Shown piece by piece: positions 51,622 to 61,424 of a DNA stretch of 64,000 nucleotides. The notes below the pieces were generated by a model that worked only from the letters and a program-made list of their open reading frames with translations, did no database searches and was not told the origin of the DNA. Location of the stretch: NCBI GenBank assembly GCA_963781805.1, contig CAWAHF010000004.1:4588001-4652000 (forward strand), written 5' to 3'. Numbering within the stretch: position 1 is the first letter of the stretch; each line of letters begins with the position of its first letter. The DNA comes from JAFGPL01 sp963781805 (GTDB taxonomy: Bacteria; Bacteroidota; Bacteroidia; Bacteroidales; UBA10428). A program made the position numbers and the translations under genes.

Positions 51622-54324
51622 TTACTCTTTTATAATCTTAATTCTGGCTTTAGTTGAATCACTCATATTCTCCAGCACACATATATACACTCCGGCAGGA
51701 ATATTAGCTGAATTCCAGGTTACTTGATTTTCGCCTGCAGGTTTTATACCATCTTCGAGCACAGTAATTTGTTCACCTGTTACCGCGAATAAACTTAACC
51801 TGATAAGGCAGGCTTCATTCAATGAATACATAATTTGTGTATAATCTTTTACCGGATTTGGATAATTGTAAAAATGAGTGAATATGGATGACAATGGTTC
51901 ATTAATAATGCCTGTATTTATACCAACTAAAAATTGTTTGGTTACCAGTTTCGACCATAGCGTATCCTTCTTCACCCTTGCCAGAATGTTCAGCGTATCG
52001 CCGGTTAAGGGAATGGCATTGTTATCGTATGTGAGAATTGATTTTTTTACCAACGGACTGTAATATCCGGGATCTGTTCCATCGAGTGAATAGCGGATTT
52101 CTCCGCCAGACGGCGCTGACATAAATAACTGATAATCTTTTGGGATTTTGTTGCTTTCTGTATTAAATAACGGAGGATCTATTGATGGGTACATCCCGGT
52201 ATTTATCAGTTGATTGAATACAATTTCAGTACGTCGGGAAAAATAGGCGTAGATAAAGGAGTGGTAACTTAAATTCCAAATATCATTCATATTAGATACC
52301 CAGCGTGCCTGGTCGGCAATCAATGCGGTATCAATTTGGCTGAACCAATTCCTGTATCTTGTAAGTCCCGGATCAGGAGTCAGCGCTCCGCCTTCGAAAA
52401 AATGTTTGGTTACATGACTTATAAACAGGTTACTGAACTCGCTGTTTTTCATTAAATCTGTAAAAATACCTGTAGGGCGATTATCATATATGTTACCTGC
52501 AACCCTATTGGTGGAAACAGATCCTAAAACACTCTCACAGTCCCATGGCAGAAAATGGAAGCCATCCGATTCGGTCTTATTTCTGGCTGCTACCCAATTG
52601 TGATTGTCCCAATCGGTAGTGCCGGCATAAAAATTCATCAAAATATAATCAACCAGATTCACGGGATTTACCATTTTCTCATAAGCCGGATTTGGCGTAC
52701 CATCAGCATTATTTCCCAGCAATTTCTGATAATTTTCGTTGCTTTCAATGTTATCACCAGCCATGGTCACAAGTTTTGTCCAGGCGATGGTATCACCAGA
52801 CGCCAATTCAGCATAATCTTTCACTATATCATAATCGCCGGCGTTGCCTCCCAGGTTATCGCGCATAGAGTTATCATCCATGCGTTCGCTCAAATTATAC
52901 ATTCCCCAGTAAAGGCCATTTAAGTATACGTGAACAAATTTACTTCGGGCGGCATATTGACCCATATCACTCAAAGTTGATTTAGCCCACGGATCTTTAA
53001 TCTGCAGACCCAGGCGGGGCGCAAACCCTCCTCTTAGTATCAGCCAGTCGTATTGTTTTGGCGAACCTTTCCCAAAAACCTTTTCTTCAAGTTTTGAAGG
53101 CCCATATTCTGATTTGAAACCAATACTGAATGAGTGTTTTTCGGTTTTTGCCCTTGTTCTGCAGGCTCCGCCATGTATTTTTATTCCGCAATTAGCTTGA
53201 AAATCCAGGGAACCGTCTGCCTGATCCGAATTAAAATACTCTATCGATGCCGGTCGTATCCAGCCACGGCCCAGATGGTACTTCAAATCTATGGTTGGCC
53301 CATCAGGCTCCCCGTTATACATATATATTCCACCTGAATCTGGGTTGGTGCTTTTGGAGAAAAAATTATCGATATCGCTGACGATTGAAACAACTGGCAG
53401 ACTTTCCAATGACTGAACAAGCACATTATGAACAACAGGTATCGTATCAAACTTTTCCTTCATATCATAATTTCCCGGAATTTCAAAGTAATTGTTGGTT
53501 CCGTGAACCGGGCTTAACCAGGTGGCCGGATAACCCGCTGGAACAGTCGGCTGGTTTACAACGTCGTTAGGAAAGATATACGATTGTGTTTTAGTCTGCC
53601 CCGTTCCAAGGCCTTCTTTTACAACAACAGCGCGTATTATTGTAGTAGTGTTGATAGTTATCGGATCGGTGTACTTCTGTCCGTTCGTTTCTGAGGGAGT
53701 ACTGGCATCACTGGTAAAATAAATATCTGCAGTATCTAGATTGCTTGTAAGTTCAAGGGTAAAAGGGGTATTATAATAACCATGTTCTATGCTAAACTGA
53801 GGCGTTGTAACATAAGGACTATAGGAATTCTCAGATCCCGGTGTGGGATTGGTGCAATAGGTATAGGACTCATTCAACAAACCATAAGATACATCAGGAT
53901 ATTGAACAACATAATTGGGGGCAAATAATGATACAAACTGCGAACCATCAGGTTTACCAAGGCCGAGAAACTCACCGGTACCATTAAGTTTGAAATTTGT
54001 ATGCAGTTTATCCTTTTCCAGTTTTCTGTCTTTACCCGATGCAAAGACTACAAGATATTCGCCGGCTGCTAAGGTAAATTTTGGAAATTTCCATTTGAAA
54101 AAATTATCAGCTTCATCTGTGAGACTCCAGCCCTCAAGATCAACATCTGTGGAACCGCTATTATAAATTTCGATCCAATCTTCAAAGTTGCCATCCTCAT
54201 CCTGAAGAGTAGTGTTATTCAAAGCCATGAACTCGTTTAAAATAAGACTGTCTTGTCCTTTTGCTGAGATACTTAGAAAGATTGCGACCAAAGCGAAAGC
54301 GGAGAAAATTTTGATGCCATTCAT
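51622..54324 (-). CDS. CotH-kinase-domain secreted protein with lamin-tail domain and T9SS tag
   Basis: 900 residues. Signal peptide, a lamin-tail (LTD) domain at 30-130 (LILNEFMALNNTTLQDEDGNFEDWIEIYN), a chitobiase-like FN3 repeat (FSIEHGYYNTPFTLELTS), then the CotH-like kinase domain at about 330-600: NCGIKIHGGACRTR, YDWLILRGGFAPR, LNGLYWGMYNLSERM, and FLPWDCESVLG, the Asp-containing motif. A second chitobiase-type domain (FMSAPSGGEIRYSLDGTDP) precedes the T9SS domain (FYNYPNPVKDYTQIMYSL, IPAGVYICVLE). CotH kinases phosphorylate spore-coat proteins in Bacillus; in Bacteroidota they are surface proteins of uncertain target. Confidence 0.8.
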   Translation of the reverse strand: MNGIKIFSAFALVAIFLSISAKGQDSLILNEFMALNNTTLQDEDGNFEDWIEIYNSGSTDVDLEGWSLTDEADNFFKWKFPKFTLAAGEYLVVFASGKDRKLEKDKLHTNFKLNGTGEFLGLGKPDGSQFVSLFAPNYVVQYPDVSYGLLNESYTYCTNPTPGSENSYSPYVTTPQFSIEHGYYNTPFTLELTSNLDTADIYFTSDASTPSETNGQKYTDPITINTTTIIRAVVVKEGLGTGQTKTQSYIFPNDVVNQPTVPAGYPATWLSPVHGTNNYFEIPGNYDMKEKFDTIPVVHNVLVQSLESLPVVSIVSDIDNFFSKSTNPDSGGIYMYNGEPDGPTIDLKYHLGRGWIRPASIEYFNSDQADGSLDFQANCGIKIHGGACRTRAKTEKHSFSIGFKSEYGPSKLEEKVFGKGSPKQYDWLILRGGFAPRLGLQIKDPWAKSTLSDMGQYAARSKFVHVYLNGLYWGMYNLSERMDDNSMRDNLGGNAGDYDIVKDYAELASGDTIAWTKLVTMAGDNIESNENYQKLLGNNADGTPNPAYEKMVNPVNLVDYILMNFYAGTTDWDNHNWVAARNKTESDGFHFLPWDCESVLGSVSTNRVAGNIYDNRPTGIFTDLMKNSEFSNLFISHVTKHFFEGGALTPDPGLTRYRNWFSQIDTALIADQARWVSNMNDIWNLSYHSFIYAYFSRRTEIVFNQLINTGMYPSIDPPLFNTESNKIPKDYQLFMSAPSGGEIRYSLDGTDPGYYSPLVKKSILTYDNNAIPLTGDTLNILARVKKDTLWSKLVTKQFLVGINTGIINEPLSSIFTHFYNYPNPVKDYTQIMYSLNEACLIRLSLFAVTGEQITVLEDGIKPAGENQVTWNSANIPAGVYICVLENMSDSTKARIKIIKE

Positions 54325-54633
54325 TGCAAGAAGGGATAATGAAATTAATAAATTAGAAATAAATTAAGTTTGGAAAAGTTTTAAATCTTTTCTTATCAGC
54401 TTTTTCAATTTTTCGTAAATATAAAAAAAATGTAAAGATTACAAATCGGAACAGGTTTAATTATAAGAAAAATGAGCTAATTGAAAATATTCGTGTGTTG
54501 CAGGAAAAATGAAAGGGATTATTTGAGACAAATTTTACCATTTAGGAGGATTATAAAGTAGTGAAGAATTCACTTACCTGCGTTATGGGAAAATCGTGAA
54601 GATTGTTGCTCTAAAGATTAGATTTGATATATT
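54325..54633. other. Intergenic region with no recognised element
   Basis: About 310 bp of AT-rich sequence between two minus-strand genes. No hairpin with T-run, ORF or promoter consensus is evident by eye; it presumably contains the CotH gene promoter on the minus strand. Confidence 0.35.
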
Positions 54634-56787
54634 TTACTTAAGAATAACAAAATTTACACTTTGAAAATTTAAATTGTTCCTGACTGTGCATTTATATAAT
54701 CCCGGGGTGAGTTTATCATTAACAAACAAGATTTCGTTGTATCCTGCGCTGTACTGGTGTGAGGGCAAATGTTCAATAACTTGTCCCAACTGATTATACA
54801 CATCCACACTCAGGTCTGTGTTATATTTTAAATTCAGCACCAGCCTTATCTGTAAAGAACCCGGATTGGGATAGATGTACATTTCCTGGATAAAATCATT
54901 TTTATGCTCTTTTAAATCACTCAATAGTTTTACAATATTACCCTGTCCCCGGATTTTGAAAAAATCTATGTTTACCTGATCCTCAGGTTTGTTAAAAGCG
55001 ATAGAAACCTTGTAAGGTTGTATTTCGAATTTATGATATATCTGAGTGCTATATAACCAGCTTGATTCTGACCCTGTATTATCAACCTTAAACTTCCCAT
55101 TGTCAAGTACATCGTTTACAATTAAATCGGCTTCAATGGTTTGGGAAGTTTCGCTCGAGTACCGAAAAGAAATAGCATAATATGCAGACTTATCGGGCAG
55201 AATATACCAGGTAAAGCGCGTTGTATCAGTTTGTGAAGTTTTAAGATATGAGGTACCGGTATAAAAATTTGCCGTATTTTCAACGGTTGCGTTTTCAAAG
55301 GTGTTATCTTCAGCCTGAAATATTTTGGCATCCGATTCTATAAAAAAGGCTGATACAGCCATATCCCTTTTGATATCGAATTGAAAAGGATTTGAACCAA
55401 CAATTGTATCACCAAACCAGGAATAAAAATTCCAATTATCCTCAGGAACAGCATTTAGCGTCATTGAAGTATTCTCAATAATTAAATTTCCGAAAGGCTC
55501 GGATGTTACAGTACCTGAACCCTCAATACCGGTTGCAAATGTATATTGTGTCAGGTTAGTTTCTGTAAAACCGGCGGTGAGATGAATATTTGAATCAAGT
55601 GGCAGGGTGAATGGATTATCATTGCTTTGAAAATCTCCGCTCCATTCCTGGAATACCCAACCTCTTTTTGGTTGAGCGCCGACTGTAACATCCTTCGCAA
55701 ATAATTTTTCATACCAGCCTGCACCCATTACCTCCCCACAGGTGTCACAAGGTACGTCAATAGTTACATCAACCAAATCCTGTAAACCTTCAAAAACCAT
55801 ACGGGCAACCTCCGTTGCACCTTCGGTCTGAAAATGAGTCTTGTCGTTCGAGGGGCTGCCATTTGGATAATCGGCAGTTACCTTATAGGTTGGATAGGTG
55901 CCTGCCGGAAAAACCATAAAATAATGATTGGTTGTATGTGTTTCCCCCTTGGATGTAAAAAAATCAATAGAACGTTGGGTGATATCAATTAAAGGTACAT
56001 GCAATTCTGAAGCTACCTGCTTCATAGCACCCGGATATTCTCCATGAACATTGTTAAGTACGCCGCCCGACCAGGGATAATCACGGTTAACGGGAGTTAA
56101 TAAGAGTGGAATGGCGCCCTTTGTCCGTGATGATTCGACATACCATCTCAGATAAATTTTAAAACTGTCGAGACTGGTGCATCTGTCGGGATAGTCGGTA
56201 CAACTTGCCTCATCATTATGTCCAAACTGAATGAATACATAATCGCCGGGTTGAAGCAACGATTCTACCTGGCTCCAGGAACCCTCCTGCCAGAATAAGC
56301 GAGTACTCCTGCCTCCTTTGGCATAATTGAATACCTGTACACTATCGGCATTGAGAATATTTTTAATTTTAGAAAGACTATCAGATTGCAGGAATGATTG
56401 TAACTTTTCGCCCCAACCAGTCATGGGATAATAATCTGTAAGGTAATTTGAGCGTACGGAATAATCCTGCATGGTTGAATCACCGATAAGGAATATTCTT
56501 ACAATTTTCCCATTTACAATCGTAACATTAACCGATTCAATTGTTTTAGCGCCTTGTTGAATGAGTACAACTGTATAATGACCCGGATTATTTATAAATA
56601 ATGTTTTATTTGTCTCACCCACAAGCTTTTTCCCGTTGAAATACCACTGGTATTTTTCAGAAACCGGGGCTTCGATTATTTTACTGCTTTTATGGATAAC
56701 GATTTGATTCCGGGGTTCTGCTTTCAATGGTTGTGCAATCATCATAAATATCAAAAGCATACAATACACTAAGTTATTTTTTTTCAT
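54634..56787 (-). CDS. Secreted CE12-like SGNH esterase (rhamnogalacturonan acetylesterase-like) with T9SS tag
   Basis: 717 residues. Signal peptide, an Ig/PKD-like domain (YQWYFNGKKLVGETNKT), then an SGNH hydrolase: IFLIGDSTMQDY (block I Ser), NYAKGGRSTRLF (block II), FIQFGHNDEA (block III, GHND) and NDKTHFQTEGA (block V, Asp-His). This set is characteristic of carbohydrate-esterase family 12, which deacetylates pectic rhamnogalacturonan. Following are an InlB-type repeat pair (GWVFQEWSGDF and NWNFYSWFGD) and a CBM35/6-like domain (FQAEDNTFENATVENTANFYTG), then a T9SS domain (MYIYPNPGSLQIRLVLNL). Predicted pectin-active surface enzyme. Confidence 0.82.
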   Translation of the reverse strand: MKKNNLVYCMLLIFMMIAQPLKAEPRNQIVIHKSSKIIEAPVSEKYQWYFNGKKLVGETNKTLFINNPGHYTVVLIQQGAKTIESVNVTIVNGKIVRIFLIGDSTMQDYSVRSNYLTDYYPMTGWGEKLQSFLQSDSLSKIKNILNADSVQVFNYAKGGRSTRLFWQEGSWSQVESLLQPGDYVFIQFGHNDEASCTDYPDRCTSLDSFKIYLRWYVESSRTKGAIPLLLTPVNRDYPWSGGVLNNVHGEYPGAMKQVASELHVPLIDITQRSIDFFTSKGETHTTNHYFMVFPAGTYPTYKVTADYPNGSPSNDKTHFQTEGATEVARMVFEGLQDLVDVTIDVPCDTCGEVMGAGWYEKLFAKDVTVGAQPKRGWVFQEWSGDFQSNDNPFTLPLDSNIHLTAGFTETNLTQYTFATGIEGSGTVTSEPFGNLIIENTSMTLNAVPEDNWNFYSWFGDTIVGSNPFQFDIKRDMAVSAFFIESDAKIFQAEDNTFENATVENTANFYTGTSYLKTSQTDTTRFTWYILPDKSAYYAISFRYSSETSQTIEADLIVNDVLDNGKFKVDNTGSESSWLYSTQIYHKFEIQPYKVSIAFNKPEDQVNIDFFKIRGQGNIVKLLSDLKEHKNDFIQEMYIYPNPGSLQIRLVLNLKYNTDLSVDVYNQLGQVIEHLPSHQYSAGYNEILFVNDKLTPGLYKCTVRNNLNFQSVNFVILK

Positions 56788-57081
56788 TTTTTTTGATTTA
56801 GCCAGTAAAGTTCAATTAACCAGATCTTAAAATTAGTTCATTAGAAAAAAAACGAATTGAAATTATTAGCAGATTAATGGTAATAATTGACTGACATGGA
56901 TAATTTATCAGTTTTCGGATCAGCTCAATTAATTAAAGGATTAATCAAAGACTTTGCTAAAAACATCCTTTTATCAATTCCCATTTATGCTAAGTAATCC
57001 TTAAATGCGCATACGAATTTGGGATTCAGGAGATATTCTTCTTTTTCTTCTGACCTATTGATAAATTTTTACTTAATACAC

Positions 57082-57924
57082 TTATTTAGTGTATTTATAA
57101 ATAAAAACTTTATTATTCCGTAAAGCAGGAATAATAAGCAAGTTCATGCTTTCGATGTATTCAAAATCGGCACATTTTATTTCTGATGGCCTGGTATTTA
57201 ATAATTCAGTTACTTCACCGTTTTTCTTTACCAGGTAAAGATTTCCATTATAATGAGAAACAAGGTAATTGGTGCCACATTTTTTTATGCCATCTATTAT
57301 CCCGGCATGAAGCGTAGCAATTGTGTTGATCTCCTTATTCTCAAATGAAACTGATTTAAGCGTGCTGTCGGAATTAACACCTAAAATCAACTTATCTCCA
57401 TCTACAAGTACCCCGTTGGTTTTGTCAACTTCCACACCTGTAATCCATTTTTCAACCTTACCGTCTTTAATCCGGTAAATAACATCACCATCGCTTACAC
57501 TTACATATATGTCTCCATTTTCGTTTACTGAAATATCATTAAGGAATCCTGGTTCATTTATCCGGTACCTGGTTTCGACTTTATTTTGTTTAAGATCAAA
57601 AACCACCACACCGAATCTTTCAACAATATAAAGTTGGTCATTCAACACACAAATACCAGTGGGACATGTAAGGTGTGTGACAAATTTGTTTTCAAGAATA
57701 ATACCCTTCAAATCGATTTTTGTGATGTAGTCTTCATTATAAATCATCCCGTTTTTTGGGTACTTATTATAATTACTAATATAAAGGCAGTTTCTCACTT
57801 CATCGTATGCTACCGATTCCGGGCCTTTAAAAATCGTATCACTTTCCCATAATTTTGTCAGTTGTGCACCAGCCTGTATATTGGCAAGTATAAAAACATT
57901 TATTAATAGGATTAATTTTTTCAT
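57082..57924 (-). CDS. SMP-30/NHL-type beta-propeller protein, exported
   Basis: 280 residues with a signal peptide (KLILLINVFILANIQAGAQ). The rest is a six-bladed beta-propeller with repeated strand pairs: GPESVAYDEVRNCLYISNYNKY, GICVLNDQLYIVERFGVVVFD, LNDISVNENGDIYVSVSDGDVIYRI, VLVDGDKLILGVN and SLNLLIIPALRNNKVFIYK. Fits the SMP-30/gluconolactonase-like or NHL group, with some possible metal-binding acidic residues (E19-like and N/D positions) not individually provable. Function could be hydrolase or binding. Lies upstream (minus strand) of the CE12 gene. Confidence 0.65.
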   Translation of the reverse strand: MKKLILLINVFILANIQAGAQLTKLWESDTIFKGPESVAYDEVRNCLYISNYNKYPKNGMIYNEDYITKIDLKGIILENKFVTHLTCPTGICVLNDQLYIVERFGVVVFDLKQNKVETRYRINEPGFLNDISVNENGDIYVSVSDGDVIYRIKDGKVEKWITGVEVDKTNGVLVDGDKLILGVNSDSTLKSVSFENKEINTIATLHAGIIDGIKKCGTNYLVSHYNGNLYLVKKNGEVTELLNTRPSEIKCADFEYIESMNLLIIPALRNNKVFIYKYTK

Positions 57925-57952
57925 ACTATTTTACTTTTCAATGTTTACTTGA

Positions 57953-58432
57953 TCATCCCTGTTCAATCAATTCCGTTATTTCATCCAGATGAAGTTTAAA
58001 ATGCCGAAGGTAATCCTCCATACCATCACGCATGGAAATAAATTTATGGGTATCTGCTTCCCATGTATTCTCAAGTTTGGTGATATCTACATTTCTGAAT
58101 ATATGTACTAAATGAATATTAGAATATTTCCAGAGATTCACCAGGTTTTTCCAGTCTTCATCCTGATAATTTTGAATGGCTATCCATCGGTCATTATTAC
58201 CATATGAAGCATAATTTGGAAATATCAGAGGACTCTTCTGGTATTGAAGATGAATCGTTCGGTGTGTATTGTTTGATGCCGAATCGCACATATGACCAAC
58301 AATCTGTTTTATAGTGCGGTTCTGGCTGTTCCTCCGTTGGGTTAAAATATCCTGTGGAAGTGCAAGTAATATAGATTCCCAGGTTGTAATCAGATTTAAC
58401 AGCTCTTTGCACATGGGTTCAAATTCGTTCAT
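57953..58432 (-). CDS. DinB-family four-helix protein
   Basis: 159 residues. The DinB/YfiT-like bundle is visible: ELLNLITTWESILLALP, RTIKQIVGHMCDSASNN (first His ligand), FPNYASY and LIRHFKLHLDEITELIEQG (His near the C-terminus). The known family binds metal and some members are thiol transferases. YRHFKLHLDEI agrees with the C-terminal HxxxH pair. Not the E. coli DinB polymerase. Confidence 0.75.
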   Translation of the reverse strand: MNEFEPMCKELLNLITTWESILLALPQDILTQRRNSQNRTIKQIVGHMCDSASNNTHRTIHLQYQKSPLIFPNYASYGNNDRWIAIQNYQDEDWKNLVNLWKYSNIHLVHIFRNVDITKLENTWEADTHKFISMRDGMEDYLRHFKLHLDEITELIEQG

Positions 58433-58628
58433 GGCGTATTTATTTTAAATGTTGATTTTTCCGGATATTTATTTGATAAATAGTATATTTTTTTGCTATC
58501 TGCCAATACTATTAACTTTCCATTATTCCATTCTTCCTTTTCTACTCCCTCTTTTCCCTTCATTTCCCCTATTTCGCCTATTCCCCATATTTCCCTCTAT
58601 CCCTATTCCCCAAAATCAATCAACCTCC

Positions 58629-59159
58629 TTACCTTTTCCATTTGCAAAACATATCCCATAAAACAATACCTGCGCTTACAGCAATATTGAAAGAATGTTT
58701 TGTACCATACTGAGGAATTTCAAGGCTCATATGGCAATGATCAATCACTTCCTGTTCAACTCCTTTTATTTCATGCCCAAAAATTAATGCATATTTTGTA
58801 TTTACTACTGGTATAAAGTCCTGGAGCATAATACTTTTATCGGTTTGTTCCACGGCAACAATTTTAAATCCTTTTTCCCGAAGCAGTTTCACAGCATCCA
58901 GTGTATTTTCAAAGTATTGCCAGTTGACCGATTCGGTAGCCCCCAAAGCAGTTTTATGTATCTCTTTATTAGGTGGAGTGGCCGTAATTCCACAAAGGTA
59001 TATTCCTTCAATCAGGAACGCGTCTGCCGTACGAAAGATGGAACCTATATTATTAAGACTTCTTACATTGTCCAGAATTATTACCAGTTGATGTTTGGAG
59101 ACGGCTTTGACCTCGTCAAGTCTTAACCTGTTTAGCTCTTCATTTCTGAGTTTTCTCAT
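58629..59159 (-). CDS. SpoU/TrmH-family RNA methyltransferase
   Basis: 176-residue SPOUT methyltransferase, lacking the N-terminal substrate domain found in larger TrmH proteins. Motif 1: LDNVRSLNNIGSIFRTADAF; motif 2: YALIFGHEIKGVEQEVID; motif 3: LEIPQYGTKHSFNIAVSAGIVLWDMF, which ties the knot and binds SAM. Target is probably a ribose 2'-O in tRNA or rRNA; which one cannot be told. Stands alone, divergent from sucC. Confidence 0.88.
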   Translation of the reverse strand: MRKLRNEELNRLRLDEVKAVSKHQLVIILDNVRSLNNIGSIFRTADAFLIEGIYLCGITATPPNKEIHKTALGATESVNWQYFENTLDAVKLLREKGFKIVAVEQTDKSIMLQDFIPVVNTKYALIFGHEIKGVEQEVIDHCHMSLEIPQYGTKHSFNIAVSAGIVLWDMFCKWKR

Positions 59160-59259
59160 TCTGGGTTGAAGGTGATAGTTTTTAAGGTGCTATAAAGATA
59201 CATTAAGTTAAAAAAAATAAATATTTTCGTAACCTCAAATTTTATTAATTTTTTAGGAG

Positions 59260-60447
59260 ATGAATATTCATGAATTCCAGGGTAAGTCTATTCTTAGAAA
59301 ATATGGTGTGGCAGTGCCTTTCGGGGTGGTTATAAATTCAGCTGAAGAGGCGATTGCTGCAGCCAAAGAAATACAGGAAAAAACCGGTACCGGTACATGG
59401 GCTGTTAAAGCACAGATACATGCAGGCGGCAGAGGCAAAGGTGGCGGAGTGAAGATTGCTAAATCACTTGATGAGGTTGTAAAATATGCAAATGAGATCA
59501 TAGGAATGCAACTGGTTACGCATCAGACAGGACCTGAAGGAAAAAAAGTTCATAAAGCTTTAATTGAGCAGGGCATTTATTATAAAGGTGAAAGTGAATT
59601 AAAAGAGTTTTATATGAGTGTTCTCCTTGACAGGGCTGCCGGTCGGAACATTGTAATGTACTCTACCGAAGGGGGAATGGATATTGAAACGGTTGCTGAA
59701 AAAACGCCACATCTTATCTTTAAGGAGGAGATAGACCCCAAGGTTGGTCTGCAACAATTTCAGGCCAGAAAAATAGCATTTAATCTTGGATTATCAGGGA
59801 GTGCATTTAAAGAGATGGTAAAGTTTGTAGCAGCTCTTTATAAAGCTTATAAAGCTTCGGATGCCTCTCTATTCGAAATAAATCCTGTGGTTAAGACTTC
59901 AGACGACAAGATAATTGCAGCTGATGCAAAGGTCAATCTTGATGACAATGCAATGTTTCGTCATCCTGAATATACCGATATGAGGGATTTAAACGAAGAA
60001 GATCCTTCTGAAATAGAAGCCTCAAAATTTAATCTGAATTTTGTAAAACTAGATGGTAATGTTGGTTGTATGGTAAATGGCGCTGGACTTGCAATGGCAA
60101 CCATGGACATCATTAAATTATCAGGTGGGGATCCGGCAAATTTCCTCGATGTTGGAGGTACAGCCAATGCACAGACCGTGGAAGCCGGTTTCAGAATTAT
60201 ACTTCGCGATCCAAATGTTAAAGCCATACTTATAAATATTTTCGGGGGGATTGTAAGATGTGATCGGGTTGCTCAGGGTGTAGTTGACGCATATAATACG
60301 ATTGGAACCATTAATATTCCGGTAATTGTGAGGTTACAGGGGACAAATGCCGATGAGGCAAAGAAACTTATTGAAAATTCAGGTTTAAAAGTTCATGCAG
60401 CAGTTTCGCTGCAGGAAGCAGCAAACCTTGTGAAAGAGCTGGTTTAG
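59260..60447 (+). CDS. sucC: Succinyl-CoA ligase (ADP-forming) subunit beta
   Basis: 395 residues, normal length. It starts MNIHEFQGKSILRKYGVAVP with RBS TTAGGAG. ATP-grasp domain: KAQIHAGGRGKGGGVKIA (about 53) and the DAKVNLDDNA segment (about 230), then the CoA-ligase domain with LDVGGTANAQTVEAGFRI and ILINIFGGIVRCD (about 320). Acts in the tricarboxylic acid cycle converting succinyl-CoA to succinate with substrate-level phosphorylation. The alpha subunit gene sucD does not follow; the next gene is on the opposite strand. Confidence 0.96.
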   Translation: MNIHEFQGKSILRKYGVAVPFGVVINSAEEAIAAAKEIQEKTGTGTWAVKAQIHAGGRGKGGGVKIAKSLDEVVKYANEIIGMQLVTHQTGPEGKKVHKALIEQGIYYKGESELKEFYMSVLLDRAAGRNIVMYSTEGGMDIETVAEKTPHLIFKEEIDPKVGLQQFQARKIAFNLGLSGSAFKEMVKFVAALYKAYKASDASLFEINPVVKTSDDKIIAADAKVNLDDNAMFRHPEYTDMRDLNEEDPSEIEASKFNLNFVKLDGNVGCMVNGAGLAMATMDIIKLSGGDPANFLDVGGTANAQTVEAGFRIILRDPNVKAILINIFGGIVRCDRVAQGVVDAYNTIGTINIPVIVRLQGTNADEAKKLIENSGLKVHAAVSLQEAANLVKELV

Positions 60448-60472
60448 AAAGAAGTAATCTTCTCAACCAATG

Positions 60473-60808
60473 TTAATATTCCATTAGTTCATACAACTGT
60501 TCATAAGGAACGAACAGATGCTGAAGTTTCATTAATTCTATTAATTCTGTAAGTTCACTGGAAATATTGCAAAAGAATATTTTTTTATCTTTAAAATCGG
60601 ATAGTTTTATAACTTCCAGTATCATACCAAAACCAGCCGAGTCGATAAAATAAATTCCGTCCAAATCGATGACGATTTCTTTCTTTCCTGTTCTGTCAAG
60701 TATTCTTACAAGTGTATCTCTCACAAATTCGTAATTCAGAATATTTATTCTTTTAAGACTGCGGAAAGACAGCAAAACCTCCTTATCTGAATGAGTAATA
60801 GTTAACAT
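60473..60808 (-). CDS. STAS-domain anti-sigma-factor antagonist-like protein
   Basis: 111 residues. The STAS fold is seen in KEIVIDLDGIYFIDSAGFGMILEVI, where DSAGFG carries the Ser that anti-sigma kinases phosphorylate, and in FCNISSELTELIELMKLQHLF. This group acts with serine kinases and phosphatases in partner-switching control. No kinase gene lies next to it in the window. Convergent with sucC. Confidence 0.82.
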   Translation of the reverse strand: MLTITHSDKEVLLSFRSLKRINILNYEFVRDTLVRILDRTGKKEIVIDLDGIYFIDSAGFGMILEVIKLSDFKDKKIFFCNISSELTELIELMKLQHLFVPYEQLYELMEY

Positions 60809-61020
60809 GTTGATTTTTAATTAAAAGTGTAGTTTAAGACTTTATCAAAGTTATTACCCGGTAGCATAGGATCGTATCGGTGTTTACACTCAAAATGATA
60901 GGGTAATGTATCCAAATCATATGCGTAGAAACCGTCAGAAAAGTCGGAAATTGGATTGATTTATAGGTGAAATGGCAAGTTTTAGTATCTTTAACACATC
61001 ACTTAAAAAAATTATTCTCT

Positions 61021-61404
61021 ATGAAATTTGAACACTTTGGAATAAATGTACCGGAACCCATAGCCATGGCAGCCTGGTATGTAAAACATTTTCAAATGAA
61101 GGTGTTACGTGCAATGAAAAATGATCCCTTTACCCATTTTCTTGCAGATGAGTCGGGTAGGGTATGCATGGAACTTTATGCAAACAAAACTGTTGAGATT
61201 CCGGATTACCTGAAGCAACATCCCCTGAAGTTTCATGTTGCTTTTGAAGTAAATGATCCTCAGAAATTTTCGGAGATTTTGATCAAAGACGGAGCAACCT
61301 TTTTCGAAGAGGTGAAACCTGATGCTGCTTCTCACCTGATAATGCTTCGTGATCCCTGGGGAATCCCCCTGCAGTTATGCAAAAGAAGTTCTCCTATGCT
61401 CTGA
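61021..61404 (+). CDS. VOC-family (glyoxalase/dioxygenase superfamily) protein
   Basis: 127 residues starting at ATG 61021 (MKFEHFGINVPEP), preferred over an in-frame start 54 nt upstream because it begins the first betaalphabeta unit. Two units follow: FEHFGINVPEPIAMAAWYVKHFQM with His, and FHVAFEVNDPQKFSEILIKDGATFFEEV; the C-terminal part has LRDPWGIPLQLCKR. Metal ligands can be H5, E and H53-like residues but are not fully defined. The reaction is unknown. Confidence 0.75.
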   Translation: MKFEHFGINVPEPIAMAAWYVKHFQMKVLRAMKNDPFTHFLADESGRVCMELYANKTVEIPDYLKQHPLKFHVAFEVNDPQKFSEILIKDGATFFEEVKPDAASHLIMLRDPWGIPLQLCKRSSPML

Positions 61405-61424
61405 GAGTAAAAATAAAACAGGTA

